In this document: piece after piece, positions 1 to 8,610 of the stretch
How positions within the stretch are numbered: position 1 is the stretch's first letter
Layout of the letters: each line of letters opens with the position of its first letter
DNA from: Nitrosospira sp. Nsp2
Lineage (GTDB): Bacteria > Pseudomonadota > Gammaproteobacteria > Burkholderiales > Nitrosomonadaceae
Length of the DNA: 64,000 bases
Assembly: GCF_003050965.1 (NCBI RefSeq)
Contig: NZ_QAOU01000002.1
Coordinates: 1-64,000 of the forward strand
Reading direction: 5' to 3'
Translations under genes and position numbers: made by a program
Notes under the pieces: model-generated
Told to the model about the DNA's origin: nothing
What the model saw: only the letters and a program-made list of their open reading frames with translations
Databases searched by the model: none

Positions 1-114
1 TATTTCGAGAAGCAGTCTGAACTCATATCCAAGAGCCAGGCGGAAAAACCCTTGCCTGAGCCAACGACCAGTCACGCTCCTGACGGGTCGCACAGTCACA
101 CGCCTGCTAAATGA
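1..114 (+). CDS. C-terminal tail of an unidentified protein (5' end outside window)
   Basis: An open frame enters from the left edge and ends at TGA 112-114, giving 37 residues. The tail is hydrophilic, with prolines and a histidine/serine-rich end (SHAPDGSHSHTPAK). A strong Rho-independent terminator follows 12 bp later, which supports this being the true end of a gene. The fragment is too short to assign a family. It runs toward the oppositely oriented pelB-like gene, so the two are convergent. Confidence 0.6.
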   Translation, partial: YFEKQSELISKSQAEKPLPEPTTSHAPDGSHSHTPAK

Positions 115-126
115 GGAGCTGAAATC

Positions 127-155
127 AGCCCCCGGCAAAACCGGGGGCTTTTTTG
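127..155 (+). terminator. Rho-independent terminator
   Basis: A 9-bp perfect stem (AGCCCCCGG at 127-135 with CCGGGGGCT at 141-149) around a CAAAA loop is followed by a run of T. It closes the partial gene on the left. It lies just beyond the stop of the convergent pelB-like gene but has a T-run only in the + direction. Confidence 0.9.
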
Positions 156-188
156 TTGTTCAGCAGTAGTGATCGGCAAATCTTGATT

Positions 189-3100
189 TCAGAAACGAAA
201 GGAATATTGAAGGCCTGCACCCGCAAAAGCCTGGTCAGTTCTGCCGCCCTGTACGTTGCTGTAGAATGCGCCTGCGCTCAGGATATCGGGACCGAATAGC
301 GACGTTCCCATCGAAAGCCGTCCGTTGTACCCCAAATCGTTCGCAGGCCATACCCCGCCCACCCATGCATCCGCAAGAATAAACGGACGCCTCAGCACCC
401 CTTGATCCGATGGTCCATAACGAAAAGACGTGCCTATCCCCATAAGTGCGAATTTCTTTGGGATGAGCGTTTGAACGCTTGATAAGGAAGGGCTCAATGA
501 TCCACTCAGGTCGGACGGGAGTGTCGCTGCAAGCTGATTGTTTTCCCATGATCCCTGGAGTCTGACCTGCCAGTCCTGGATGCCCCTCAGCAGGGAATGC
601 CCAAGGATCATTTGCAGCTTATAGCCTTTCCCCAGGCTGCCTCCATCTCGGCTCGCATAACGATGACCATCCATATCCACATTGAAAAAGGTTTGTTGTG
701 ACAGTTGAGCGGATACGCCCAATAAGATCGTATCTTTTTTCCCTAGCGCCCGTAACGCCCCTGTTTCATGGCTCATTTCATTCACACCAAGCCGCAGGCT
801 CGCTTTCAATCGATTGGTCACATCCTGGCTGACTCTTGCCGCTCCATAAACGAGGGAATCGACGTCCCGAAGATTACCTCCCAGATTCACCTGAAACAGT
901 CCTTCCCGCAGAGGATGTTTAAATTCCGTCATGATGTCCAGTTCGTTCCTTGCCGGAAGAGTAATCCCGGGATTCGAAGAATCGAGCAGGTTATGCTTCA
1001 GTTCAGTGGCCAGTAAGCCGCGTCCATAAGGCACGTTCAAACGCACCCGGCTTTCGACAAAGTTTATATCGCCCAACGTTTTATACTCGATGCCGCCCGC
1101 CACCTGCTTGCTTGTTTTTACTATTAGATCATCTCTGACATTGAACAGGTATGTTTGCACCGTGGTGGGCTCTTTATGGGACGCGAGAAGCTTATAGGTT
1201 AATGCCAGCGCTTCTTCGTTTTTGTCGAGACGCTTGAGCGTCTCCATCCTGTTGAAATCGGTAAGTTGGTCATTGTCATTTTCAAGAATACGTTCGGCAA
1301 CAACGCGGTCATTTTCCGCCAGGGCTAATGCAAGGCGCTGCCAGGCGGGCGTTTCCTGTCGCGCAATATGTTCCTGCAGAAGCCAGTAACGAGCTGCGGT
1401 ATAATTCTCCTGCGTCAGATATGACGCCACGAGCAGTTCCTGAACCCCCGGGTCATCGTATCCCTTGTCAAGAAATTGCTTTAATATGGATATGTCGGCG
1501 TTTGCTCCCTCCATATCACGAACTAAAGCCATATATTCAGGTCGCAATAAGTCCTTGAATTTGCTTATTGACCCCTCTTTAATTTGCTTAAGGCGGGATC
1601 TTATGTTGAACAGGACATATTTACGCAACCGCCAGGCCGCATCCGCGCGTCCTGCCCTGCCTAAGACATCGGCATAAGTAAGCAGCCAGAGATAATCGTC
1701 GGGACTGATCCGCGATTTACGCTCAAACCACGGCAATGCTTCTTTGTGCTGACCAACCTTAACCAATGCCAGTCCATAAACGCCCCATAATGCCTGGTTT
1801 TTTGAGGCATCCGGCCGCCACGCTTTAACATGGGACCGCAGTGCCCGCTTGTCATTCTGTGCAATGAGGTTCCACAAGATTCCTTCTTTGGCAGTGGTCG
1901 ATGCAGGGTTAACATTTAAAGCCTGCTGATAATGTTGTATAGCTGCATCAGTCCTGCTCTCGTGAGTTTGCAACTGAGCCTGCATCAGCCAGTACATTTC
2001 GGAATCCAGAAATTGCGACTCTTTGCTCCTTGCCGTTTTTAAAAGCCGCTTCAGTTGAGCTGAAGAGCCGGCCTGGTTGGCCGCATCCATCGCGAGCAGC
2101 AGCCAGCGAGACTGGTCGAAACGACGATAGGCTTCCTCGCCGATGGCAATGGCGTCTTCCGGCCTACCCATATCACGCGTCAACTGAATCAAGCGTTCCG
2201 CTACAACGACGTTCGCGTTCCCTGATTTCCACATTACGCTATAAGCCGATAACGAATGTTCGGGTCTTTTCAGTTCCCAGGAAAGCTCACCCAGAATCTC
2301 CCAGAAATGGGTTTCTTTTGCTGTCATATCATCCTTGTGAGACAGCAGCATGGAAAGCGCCTTCTCGGACTGGCCATTTTTCCAGGTTAATTTCGCTTGA
2401 TGGGCCGTAGCCTCTGGCCGACGATTGAAATTAGCGCCAATGAGTTCCCAGGTTTCCATTGCCTCGGATAGTCGTCCGGCGTCTTCCTGTGTTTTAGCCA
2501 GCGCTTCCCATGCTTGTGAATTATCGGGATAGCGCTTCAAATATGATTTCAGAAAATCAACATGATCTGAATAAGTACCTGCCTCGCTGTATGCAAACAA
2601 CAAACTGTTCAACTCCTCGGGCGCTAACTTCCTCGTATTTGATAGCTGTAGCAGCAGGTCCAGGGAAGTATCGACAAAATGCAGCCCTTTTGATAGTCGC
2701 AGCGCATTCGTGATTGCGGCATCATCCTTTCTATTTTTCGCCAGCCATAGCCATTCCTTCAACGCGACCTCTGGCATTAAAGCCCATTCTGCGATCGTTC
2801 CCAGCTTTTCATGAGCGTTTCCGTCTGCCGGAGCAATTTCCACCAGACGCTGGGCTAACGCCAGAGCCGGCTGAAGTTCACCAACCCCAAGCGCACGATC
2901 GACCTGCTTTCTGATTTGTTCAGGATTGTCCGGATCAAGTGACAAGCGCAAAACCCCGACTTCATATGCCTGCCTTGGGTTATTGTCCGCCAAATTAATA
3001 CTGATGGCCTCATCAAGCAGTTCGGGATCTTCCGGGAAGAGCTGCTGATAATTACGGAAATGTTCGAGAGCAAGCTTCCTGTCGCCCGCTGCTTGCAGTG

Positions 3101-3767
3101 CCTTAAGGGTTAGAAATGAGAATTCGCGAGCTTCAGTTTTGTTCTCGGCCAGTTTATAACCTTTGTCATATATCTCCGCTGCTTTACGCGGCATCTCCGC
3201 CGCGATGTACCATCGTGCCGATTCTTTCAATTTCTCCATGCGCTCGGAAGAATGGGGAATAACCGCGGACCATCGATAATATAGATCTGCAACCACAGCA
3301 GTCTGTTCGAGCTCAAGGCTGAGTTTAATGAAACTTGGTAACAAGGATAGTGGAAGCGCCGTTTTACTGATTTCGATAATGCTGTTTTTAAGATTAGCCA
3401 ACTTTGTTTTCTGATCCGGGCCGTCGTCGCCAACTGATGAATAATCGTAGAAGTCGAGTTCCAATACTAATAGCCTGACGCTTAATTCCGGCGTGCGGCC
3501 TGCAAGCTGTAGTGGTTCCAGAGCATTCCGGGCCTCGCGCAATTCCCCGAGGTTTATATGCTGTCGAGCAAGTTCAGTACGTAAACCTGCGTCATCGGGC
3601 TTGATATTCAAGAGGAGCCTTAAATACAGCACCGAGAGATGGTCCGGCTTTGCTATCTGGAATAATTTCTTTAGTCTATCCTCTTCATAAAACAGGAGAG
3701 CAAAAACAAGAGCCAGTCCCAAACCAAAAGAAAGTATTGTTTTTTTTAAATTGCCGAACAAATTCAT
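189..3767 (-). CDS. pelB: PelB-like TPR/outer-membrane porin for Pel exopolysaccharide export
   Basis: A protein of 1192 residues, almost the length I recall for Pseudomonas PelB (about 1190). Seen in the sequence: an N-terminal membrane segment (about residues 10-27), then a very long helical region of degenerate TPR units (about 40-870), then about 310 residues rich in alternating beta strands ending YSFRF, the terminal-Phe signature of an outer-membrane barrel. In known systems PelB anchors in the inner membrane, spans the periplasm with its TPRs and forms the export pore with PelC. The ATG is preceded by AAGAGACCC. No other pel gene is visible next to it: the left neighbour is convergent and the right side is intergenic. 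Alternative: another TPR-barrel exporter such as PgaA or BcsC type, but the N-terminal anchor, size and order fit PelB best. Confidence 0.65.
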   Translation of the reverse strand: MNLFGNLKKTILSFGLGLALVFALLFYEEDRLKKLFQIAKPDHLSVLYLRLLLNIKPDDAGLRTELARQHINLGELREARNALEPLQLAGRTPELSVRLLVLELDFYDYSSVGDDGPDQKTKLANLKNSIIEISKTALPLSLLPSFIKLSLELEQTAVVADLYYRWSAVIPHSSERMEKLKESARWYIAAEMPRKAAEIYDKGYKLAENKTEAREFSFLTLKALQAAGDRKLALEHFRNYQQLFPEDPELLDEAISINLADNNPRQAYEVGVLRLSLDPDNPEQIRKQVDRALGVGELQPALALAQRLVEIAPADGNAHEKLGTIAEWALMPEVALKEWLWLAKNRKDDAAITNALRLSKGLHFVDTSLDLLLQLSNTRKLAPEELNSLLFAYSEAGTYSDHVDFLKSYLKRYPDNSQAWEALAKTQEDAGRLSEAMETWELIGANFNRRPEATAHQAKLTWKNGQSEKALSMLLSHKDDMTAKETHFWEILGELSWELKRPEHSLSAYSVMWKSGNANVVVAERLIQLTRDMGRPEDAIAIGEEAYRRFDQSRWLLLAMDAANQAGSSAQLKRLLKTARSKESQFLDSEMYWLMQAQLQTHESRTDAAIQHYQQALNVNPASTTAKEGILWNLIAQNDKRALRSHVKAWRPDASKNQALWGVYGLALVKVGQHKEALPWFERKSRISPDDYLWLLTYADVLGRAGRADAAWRLRKYVLFNIRSRLKQIKEGSISKFKDLLRPEYMALVRDMEGANADISILKQFLDKGYDDPGVQELLVASYLTQENYTAARYWLLQEHIARQETPAWQRLALALAENDRVVAERILENDNDQLTDFNRMETLKRLDKNEEALALTYKLLASHKEPTTVQTYLFNVRDDLIVKTSKQVAGGIEYKTLGDINFVESRVRLNVPYGRGLLATELKHNLLDSSNPGITLPARNELDIMTEFKHPLREGLFQVNLGGNLRDVDSLVYGAARVSQDVTNRLKASLRLGVNEMSHETGALRALGKKDTILLGVSAQLSQQTFFNVDMDGHRYASRDGGSLGKGYKLQMILGHSLLRGIQDWQVRLQGSWENNQLAATLPSDLSGSLSPSLSSVQTLIPKKFALMGIGTSFRYGPSDQGVLRRPFILADAWVGGVWPANDLGYNGRLSMGTSLFGPDILSAGAFYSNVQGGRTDQAFAGAGLQYSFRF

Positions 3768-4053
3768 GATCGGGTCTCTTAGGCGGAATGTCTGTTGCTA
3801 CATCGAATGGTTTCATCTTCAGAAGTCGCGTGTGGGATCGCCACCTGCCTGGGAGCACTTATCGAGTAGCCAGCACGAATGTTAAAAAGGACAACGTTTG
3901 TCAGATCATTTGCCGGGGACTGGACGGGTCCGGGCCCGGATAGTCTTCGCCTGACCAGCTAAGCCTGACACTCACACACAAGCACGTCCGTTCGATGTAC
4001 CACATAACGGATCACGCCTGAAAACTGGACACCTGTTGATGTGATTGGGTATC

Positions 4054-4370
4054 GTGCCGGACGCGTTCGAGCGCATCTCCGCGCTGGCCGACACATTCGT
4101 GAAAGACCCGCATGCCTTCGCAAAGGTGGGGCAGGTGGTGAAAGTCAAGGTGGTGGAGATAGACGAAAAGCGTAAGTGCATCGCGCTCACCATGCGACTG
4201 ACGAAGGCCGCGGCAAAGGTATGCAGGGTGGGCAGCAAAACAGGAAGCCGGAACGATCCGGTGGCCGGAATAAGCAATCCCGGCCTCAACAGCAGAAACA
4301 GAAACAAAAAGTAGAGGCTAAACCCGATACCGCAATGGCTGCGGCATTCGCGAAGCTAAGAGATAGATAA
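4054..4370 (+). pseudogene. tex: Frameshifted 3' remnant of tex (S1 RNA-binding domain)
   Basis: The frame from about 4054 encodes the last part of a Tex-type S1 domain (ISALADTFVKDPHAF, then VGQVVKVKVVEID and IALTMRL). The usual Tex tail continues in another frame from about 4194 (TDEG, a Gln/Lys-rich linker, then MAAAFAKLRDR and TAA at 4370). Restoring a CTGA repeat at the junction would rejoin the frames, so loss of one copy of a 4-bp CTGA tandem is the likely lesion. The rest of tex (about 650 residues) is missing and upstream sequence does not resemble it. This is a decayed fragment, probably left by a rearrangement; a functional tex is presumably elsewhere. Confidence 0.75.
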
Positions 4371-4556
4371 GGACCATCTGAGCTTTAGAATTTGGGCAGC
4401 TTACTCTCCATTGAGGGGTGGGGAGCGTAGGAATAATCCTATTAGTTAAGTCTTCTGGTTTTTCGTCGTTGTTCAGTTACAAGTAGCGAGCGTGTTTAAT
4501 TGACGCGTTGAAATAAAATGAAGCGTTGAAAACAAAAAACAAAAAAAGGAAATGGA

Positions 4557-6314
4557 ATGAATCAGCCATGGGAAACAGCTTTCAGTGCACGGGATGACCT
4601 ACAGGCGTATGGTGATAACGCTCTGGGGTTATTCGCTCTCGGATTAAAATTCGGGATCGAAGATTTAGATACGATCGCCGCCGATTCGATCACGGATGGC
4701 AGCGACGATAAAAAATGCGATATCGTTTATATTGATGAAGACGAGGCTGTTGCAGTTATTAGCCAATGTTATCTCTCCCGGAAGTACCGAGAGACGGCCC
4801 CGGCTAATAAAGCTTCGGATCTGAACACCGCTGTCGCATGGTTGTTGCAGAGGCCCATCAGTGATTTACCACCTCGTATTGTTTCGGCGGCAAATCAGTT
4901 GCGAAATGCTCTTACGGCCAACAAAATCTCAACCATACACATTTGGTATATTCATAATCTCAATGAATCCACAAACGTAAAAGAAGAACTCCTGACAGTC
5001 GAAGCCTCTGCGAATGCGGCATTAAAAACTCATTATCCGGGTATCGCTACCAAAGTTCATGCTTTGGAAATAGGTCAAAGCATATTTAATGAATGGTACA
5101 CGGACACACTCTCACCTATTTTAGTGAACGACACCTTTAATGTTGAAGTTATAAATGGGTATGAAGTTACAGGACCAGATTGGACAGCTTATATTACCTC
5201 TGTGTCCGCTCGTTTCCTTCATCGCGTGTTCAAGAGATATAGAACACGATTATTCTCGGCAAATGTTAGAGATTACCTTGGTTCTCGATCCAGCGATTCG
5301 AACATAAATCATGGAATAAAAAGAACCGCAGAGTCAGACCCCTTGAATTTTTGGGTATTCAATAACGGCTTAACCGTTCTGGTCAACAGTTATGAAAAAC
5401 CGGATAACAACCAGCGCGGGAAGAAATACCTTACGATTTCGGGGATATCGATTGTGAATGGCGCGCAGACCACCGGTGCCATAGGTTCTCTCAAGAAATC
5501 TCCTTCCGATGAAGTTCAAGTGCCGGTTCGATTTGTGCAAACGAGTAATCCGGATCTGGTACTAAATATCGTTCAGTTTAATAACAGCCAAAACAAAGTA
5601 ACGGCTTCGGATTTTAGAAGCACGGATAAAATCCAAAAGAGGTTGAAAAACGAAATTATTGTGATTCCCAACGCTGAATATGAGGGTGGGAGGAGGGGTG
5701 GTTTTGGTGATGCAATTAAACGTCGACAAAATTTCTTGCCATCATATACCGTAGGTCAAAGCCTTGCGGCGTTGCATGGTGATCCAGTCACTGCGTATAA
5801 CCAAAAGACCGATATATGGATTAATGATCGATTATATTCAAAATACTTTAACGAGGATACAACGGGTGCGCATATTGTATTCGCCTATTCCTTGCTGCGT
5901 GCTGTGGAGAACCGTAAACTAATTCTCATGAACAAAGCAAAAAAAGGTGACGCAAATCTTACTCAGAGTGAAGACAAACAAATCACTTTCTTACGTAAGC
6001 GTGGTTCAATTTATCTTTTGGTTTCCGCTATCGCTGCATGTCTTGAGGTCTTTTTAGGCCGTAGGATCCCCAACCTTTATCGCATATCTTTCGGAGTTCA
6101 GGTTTCGCCCCATGACGCACAGAAGATCTGGAGCGAAATCGTGGACGTTACAGCCCCTCTATCTGCTCAGCTTGAGGAAGCAGTAAATGATGGGCTCAAA
6201 AGTATAGAGCGAGTCAACACAGTGATGCAAAAATTTCAAGGACTTATTGAGGTAACGGCAGATGCAAACGAAAAGAAATACAGGGCTTTTCAGTCACACC
6301 TGACCGCGAGGTAA
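4557..6314 (+). CDS. AIPR family protein (abortive infection phage resistance)
   Basis: 585 residues. The AIPR hallmark core is clear: NFWVFNNGLTVLVN near residues 264-277, ISIVNGAQTTGAIG near 297-310, VQFNNSQNKVTASDF near 339-353. AIPR proteins are implicated in abortive infection and occur alone or beside restriction/BREX-like systems. The N-terminus (about 48-72: DGSDDKKCDIVYID then VISQCY) resembles the PD-(D/E)xK-like start of many AIPR proteins, but the position usually held by Lys (Q-x-K) appears altered to QCY, so nuclease activity is doubtful. Start: ATG with AAAGGAAA upstream. It stands alone between a tex scrap and a perfect 12-bp hairpin. The A/T-richer composition compared with its neighbours suggests transfer. 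Confidence 0.88.
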   Translation: MNQPWETAFSARDDLQAYGDNALGLFALGLKFGIEDLDTIAADSITDGSDDKKCDIVYIDEDEAVAVISQCYLSRKYRETAPANKASDLNTAVAWLLQRPISDLPPRIVSAANQLRNALTANKISTIHIWYIHNLNESTNVKEELLTVEASANAALKTHYPGIATKVHALEIGQSIFNEWYTDTLSPILVNDTFNVEVINGYEVTGPDWTAYITSVSARFLHRVFKRYRTRLFSANVRDYLGSRSSDSNINHGIKRTAESDPLNFWVFNNGLTVLVNSYEKPDNNQRGKKYLTISGISIVNGAQTTGAIGSLKKSPSDEVQVPVRFVQTSNPDLVLNIVQFNNSQNKVTASDFRSTDKIQKRLKNEIIVIPNAEYEGGRRGGFGDAIKRRQNFLPSYTVGQSLAALHGDPVTAYNQKTDIWINDRLYSKYFNEDTTGAHIVFAYSLLRAVENRKLILMNKAKKGDANLTQSEDKQITFLRKRGSIYLLVSAIAACLEVFLGRRIPNLYRISFGVQVSPHDAQKIWSEIVDVTAPLSAQLEEAVNDGLKSIERVNTVMQKFQGLIEVTADANEKKYRAFQSHLTAR

Positions 6315-6377
6315 ACAGTATTAAACTACCGCGCTTGGTCAAGAACCCGACTCTTTACATCTGTCGGATTTCGCGTT

Positions 6378-6409
6378 GCTGAATGGCCTTCAGAAGCAGG
6401 CCATTCAGC
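6378..6409. repeat. Perfect 12-bp inverted repeat (hairpin)
   Basis: GCTGAATGGCCT (6378-6389) and AGGCCATTCAGC (6398-6409) flank an 8-nt loop. It lies between the convergent AIPR and csp genes. There is no T-run, so it is either a Rho-assisted end, a REP-like element or an mRNA-stabilising hairpin. Confidence 0.6.
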
Positions 6410-6578
6410 GTCTGCCTTCGTCGATTGAACCCAGGCGAATTTACGCTTAAATGCTGATGCTAATCTAGCGTTGATCGCCTTTGCGCTTGAGAAGGCAAAC
6501 ACGGCCTTGCGCAGCTTTGACTTTGTATTGGTTGGTGTCGGTCGGTTGCCACGCCTCAGCTCATGTGGCCAGGATTTT

Positions 6579-6968
6579 CTACAAGTCATCCGCAGGGACG
6601 CGCTCCTGAGCCCCAGCGCTTGCGTTGGCTCCAGAACCGGCCATCCGCCGGCAACTCTCTGCGCATTCCCGGCAGACCCGGGCGCATTCTTCCATCCCCT
6701 CTATCTTCTCGCAGCTCTGAGCACAGGCATCGCAAATTTCCGCGCAGACGCCGCAGACCCTTCTGGATAAAGCGGAACCGCTCAGCATGAAGTTCGCGGA
6801 AGTCTGGCACATCTCCACGCAGTTGATCATGAGGCGAAAATGGTCAGGCGCGACATGCTCACCGCCTGCCTCCAGGCAGTGGTTCATCGCTTCGTGCAGG
6901 CAGGTCTGGTGACACTTGGTGCAGGTATCGATGCACGCTTGCATTTGGGGATCGGTAGCATGAGTCAT
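6579..6968 (-). CDS. Four-helix-bundle copper-storage protein (Csp-like)
   Basis: 129 residues with about 16 cysteines in CxxxC and CxxC spacing along amphipathic helices (CIDTCTKCHQTC near the start, CAEICDACAQSC, CARVCRECAESC near the end). This is the pattern of the cytosolic Csp3/DUF326 family, which packs Cu(I) ions inside a four-helix bundle. The start at 6968 is chosen because GGAGACC sits 7 nt upstream; a longer frame to 6992 has no such site. There is no signal peptide, so it is cytosolic. Copper handling is plausible in an organism dependent on copper enzymes such as ammonia monooxygenase, but that link is inference. Confidence 0.9.
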   Translation of the reverse strand: MTHATDPQMQACIDTCTKCHQTCLHEAMNHCLEAGGEHVAPDHFRLMINCVEMCQTSANFMLSGSALSRRVCGVCAEICDACAQSCEKIEGMEECARVCRECAESCRRMAGSGANASAGAQERVPADDL

Positions 6969-7206
6969 GGCGGTCTCCTTCACGTTGGTCAAGAGGTCGA
7001 TTCTTCAGGTCCATTCTTCATATTTCGCGTGAGCGCAAAACAACATTACGATAAGCTTCCCTTTCAGGAAGTTCTGTGCGGGGGCGTACACGTATTTTTT
7101 TGATGGTTCCTGAGAAATCGGCAACCGGAAAAGCGGTTCGCTCGGCGGATCTCGCTTCCCGCGAAGACTCAAGGGAATCCTTTTCACGCTGAGAGTCGGG
7201 TTTTGA

Positions 7207-7800
7207 ATGCATCTCAAGGAGACTGGTCAGAGTTACGACGCTATCGCCCATATCTGGCGTGAGGATCGTATTCAATCGAACGGCATACCTCAGCTGGAGC
7301 GGGCGATCCGATTTGCAAGGAATCGCCGCTTTGCCCTGGATATTGGCTGCGGGTGCAGCGGCCGCTTCGATGTGCTAGGCAAGCACGGGTTTCAAGTTGA
7401 AGGCGTTGACGTTTCTCAAGAACTGATTGCTTTGGCCAGACAAAGCCATCCGGGTATATCGTTTCACCATGCCGATATATGCGAGTGGAATCTTCCGCGA
7501 AAATATGATTTTGTCGTTGCCTGGGACAGCATCTGGCATATTCCGCTTGACCGGCAGGAGCCTGTCTTGCGGAAGATTTCCGAGGGCATGGCGCCGGGGG
7601 GAGTGTTCATGTTCACGACGGGCGGACTGGACAACGCAGAAGAAGAATGCGATTCATGCATGGGCCCGCCGGTGTATTACAGCGCACTGGGCATCCCGAA
7701 GACACTTGAGCTGTTAACGCGCTTCGGATGCGTCTGCCGGCACCTGGAATATGACCAATATCCCGAGCAGCATCTTTATATCATTGCCCAAAAGGCTTAG
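7207..7800 (+). CDS. Class I SAM-dependent methyltransferase
   Basis: 197 residues. Motif I (ALDIGCGCSGRF, about 39-50) binds S-adenosylmethionine. The acidic loop (VEGVDVSQELIALA) and the post-motif YDFVVAWDSIWHIPL give a complete Rossmann methyltransferase core with a short C-terminal cap (a CDSCMGPPVYY loop). The substrate cannot be told: it resembles the general Methyltransf_11/25 group. It is transcribed away from the csp gene, with about 240 bp between them. The ribosome site is weak, but the next Met would cut into the core. Confidence 0.85.
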   Translation: MHLKETGQSYDAIAHIWREDRIQSNGIPQLERAIRFARNRRFALDIGCGCSGRFDVLGKHGFQVEGVDVSQELIALARQSHPGISFHHADICEWNLPRKYDFVVAWDSIWHIPLDRQEPVLRKISEGMAPGGVFMFTTGGLDNAEEECDSCMGPPVYYSALGIPKTLELLTRFGCVCRHLEYDQYPEQHLYIIAQKA

Positions 7801-7937
7801 CTTTCTCGCGCGTGGACCGGGAACCCTATGAGTACAGACTGGCTGGTGGAATTGCAATCGAGGTAGCGTTGGAGACGTGGAGGATGCTAAAAAATCAACG
7901 GGCTGTCGATTAAGCTCCGGCGTTGTGCTTTTTAATA

Positions 7938-8306
7938 TTAATCATCCTTCCGGTGCCGAATCACATCGATCGCGTTCATGGCGATTTCCATTGCCTGGTC
8001 GTTATTCTCCCGTTCTCTCTTTACCATCGCTGTAACTATCTGGTGCATGATTTCGGCTTCCTCGTATGTCGTGCAGCGCATCCTGAACTGATCGAGCGCT
8101 CCGCCCACTACCATGGTTTCAAACAACAGGGGAGGGCCGTCATCATCGGAATTATGATCCATACCAAGAAATATGGTGCTTACCCGAACCTCGTCCAGGT
8201 GATCGTCGGCTATTTTCGGATCGCGGCTAGCCATGCTTTGCCCCCACTTGAACATGTTAGAGCAGGGCACTGCCTCGCGGCCTCGAAGTAAATAGTATTT
8301 AGTCAC
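7938..8306 (-). CDS. Phage-type conserved hypothetical protein
   Basis: 122 residues. The middle (VSTIFLGMDHN, GPPLLFETMVVGG, then a Tyr/Glu-rich helix TTYEEAEIMHQIVTAMV) matches a family of small proteins common in phages and prophages that I recognise by pattern but cannot name. The start is set at the GTG at 8306 because the N-terminal YYLLRGREAVPC segment is typical of the family; it lacks a good ribosome site, and a Met at 8255 is the alternative. It probably marks former phage or mobile DNA between the methyltransferase and the TPR genes. Confidence 0.6.
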   Translation of the reverse strand: MTKYYLLRGREAVPCSNMFKWGQSMASRDPKIADDHLDEVRVSTIFLGMDHNSDDDGPPLLFETMVVGGALDQFRMRCTTYEEAEIMHQIVTAMVKRERENNDQAMEIAMNAIDVIRHRKDD

Positions 8307-8610
8307 TGTTTTTTTTAATTATCCACAGGTTTGACAAATATATTCACAAAGTAGATTCCTGAACTTATATCCCTGTCCGCACAAGCAGTCTGTTACCAGC
8401 CGCACCGACGTTCGCACGCAACATAGTTCGCCCCGTCTGCGAGTGTACCTTTGGCCACGAGGAGCGGCGGGTCTTTTGCAAACCTCTGCGGTCCGGCCAA
8501 TGGCGGTTTTGCTTCGCCGGGCAACCAGCGCTTTCTACCGCTGGGCCGCTGGGAATTGCTGCCTGGAATCATTCGATAGCGCAGTGGAGGTCAGCATGCT
8601 CCGAATTGGT
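8307..8610. other. Intergenic region, upstream of the phage-type gene
   Basis: About 300 bp without a supported gene. It holds a single perfect DnaA-box-like TTATCCACA at 8319-8327 and, close by, a TTGACA hexamer. One box alone is not an origin. Several open frames here are mirror frames of the neighbouring TPR gene. Confidence 0.4.

Noticed and set aside
6326-6589. Minus-strand open frame of 87 codons between AIPR and csp
   Set aside because: Overlaps the 12-bp hairpin and the csp 3' end, has no ribosome site and no recognisable pattern.
8319-8327. Perfect DnaA box as a sign of a replication origin
   Set aside because: Only one box, no cluster, no dnaA/parAB or A/T-rich unwinding region next to it.
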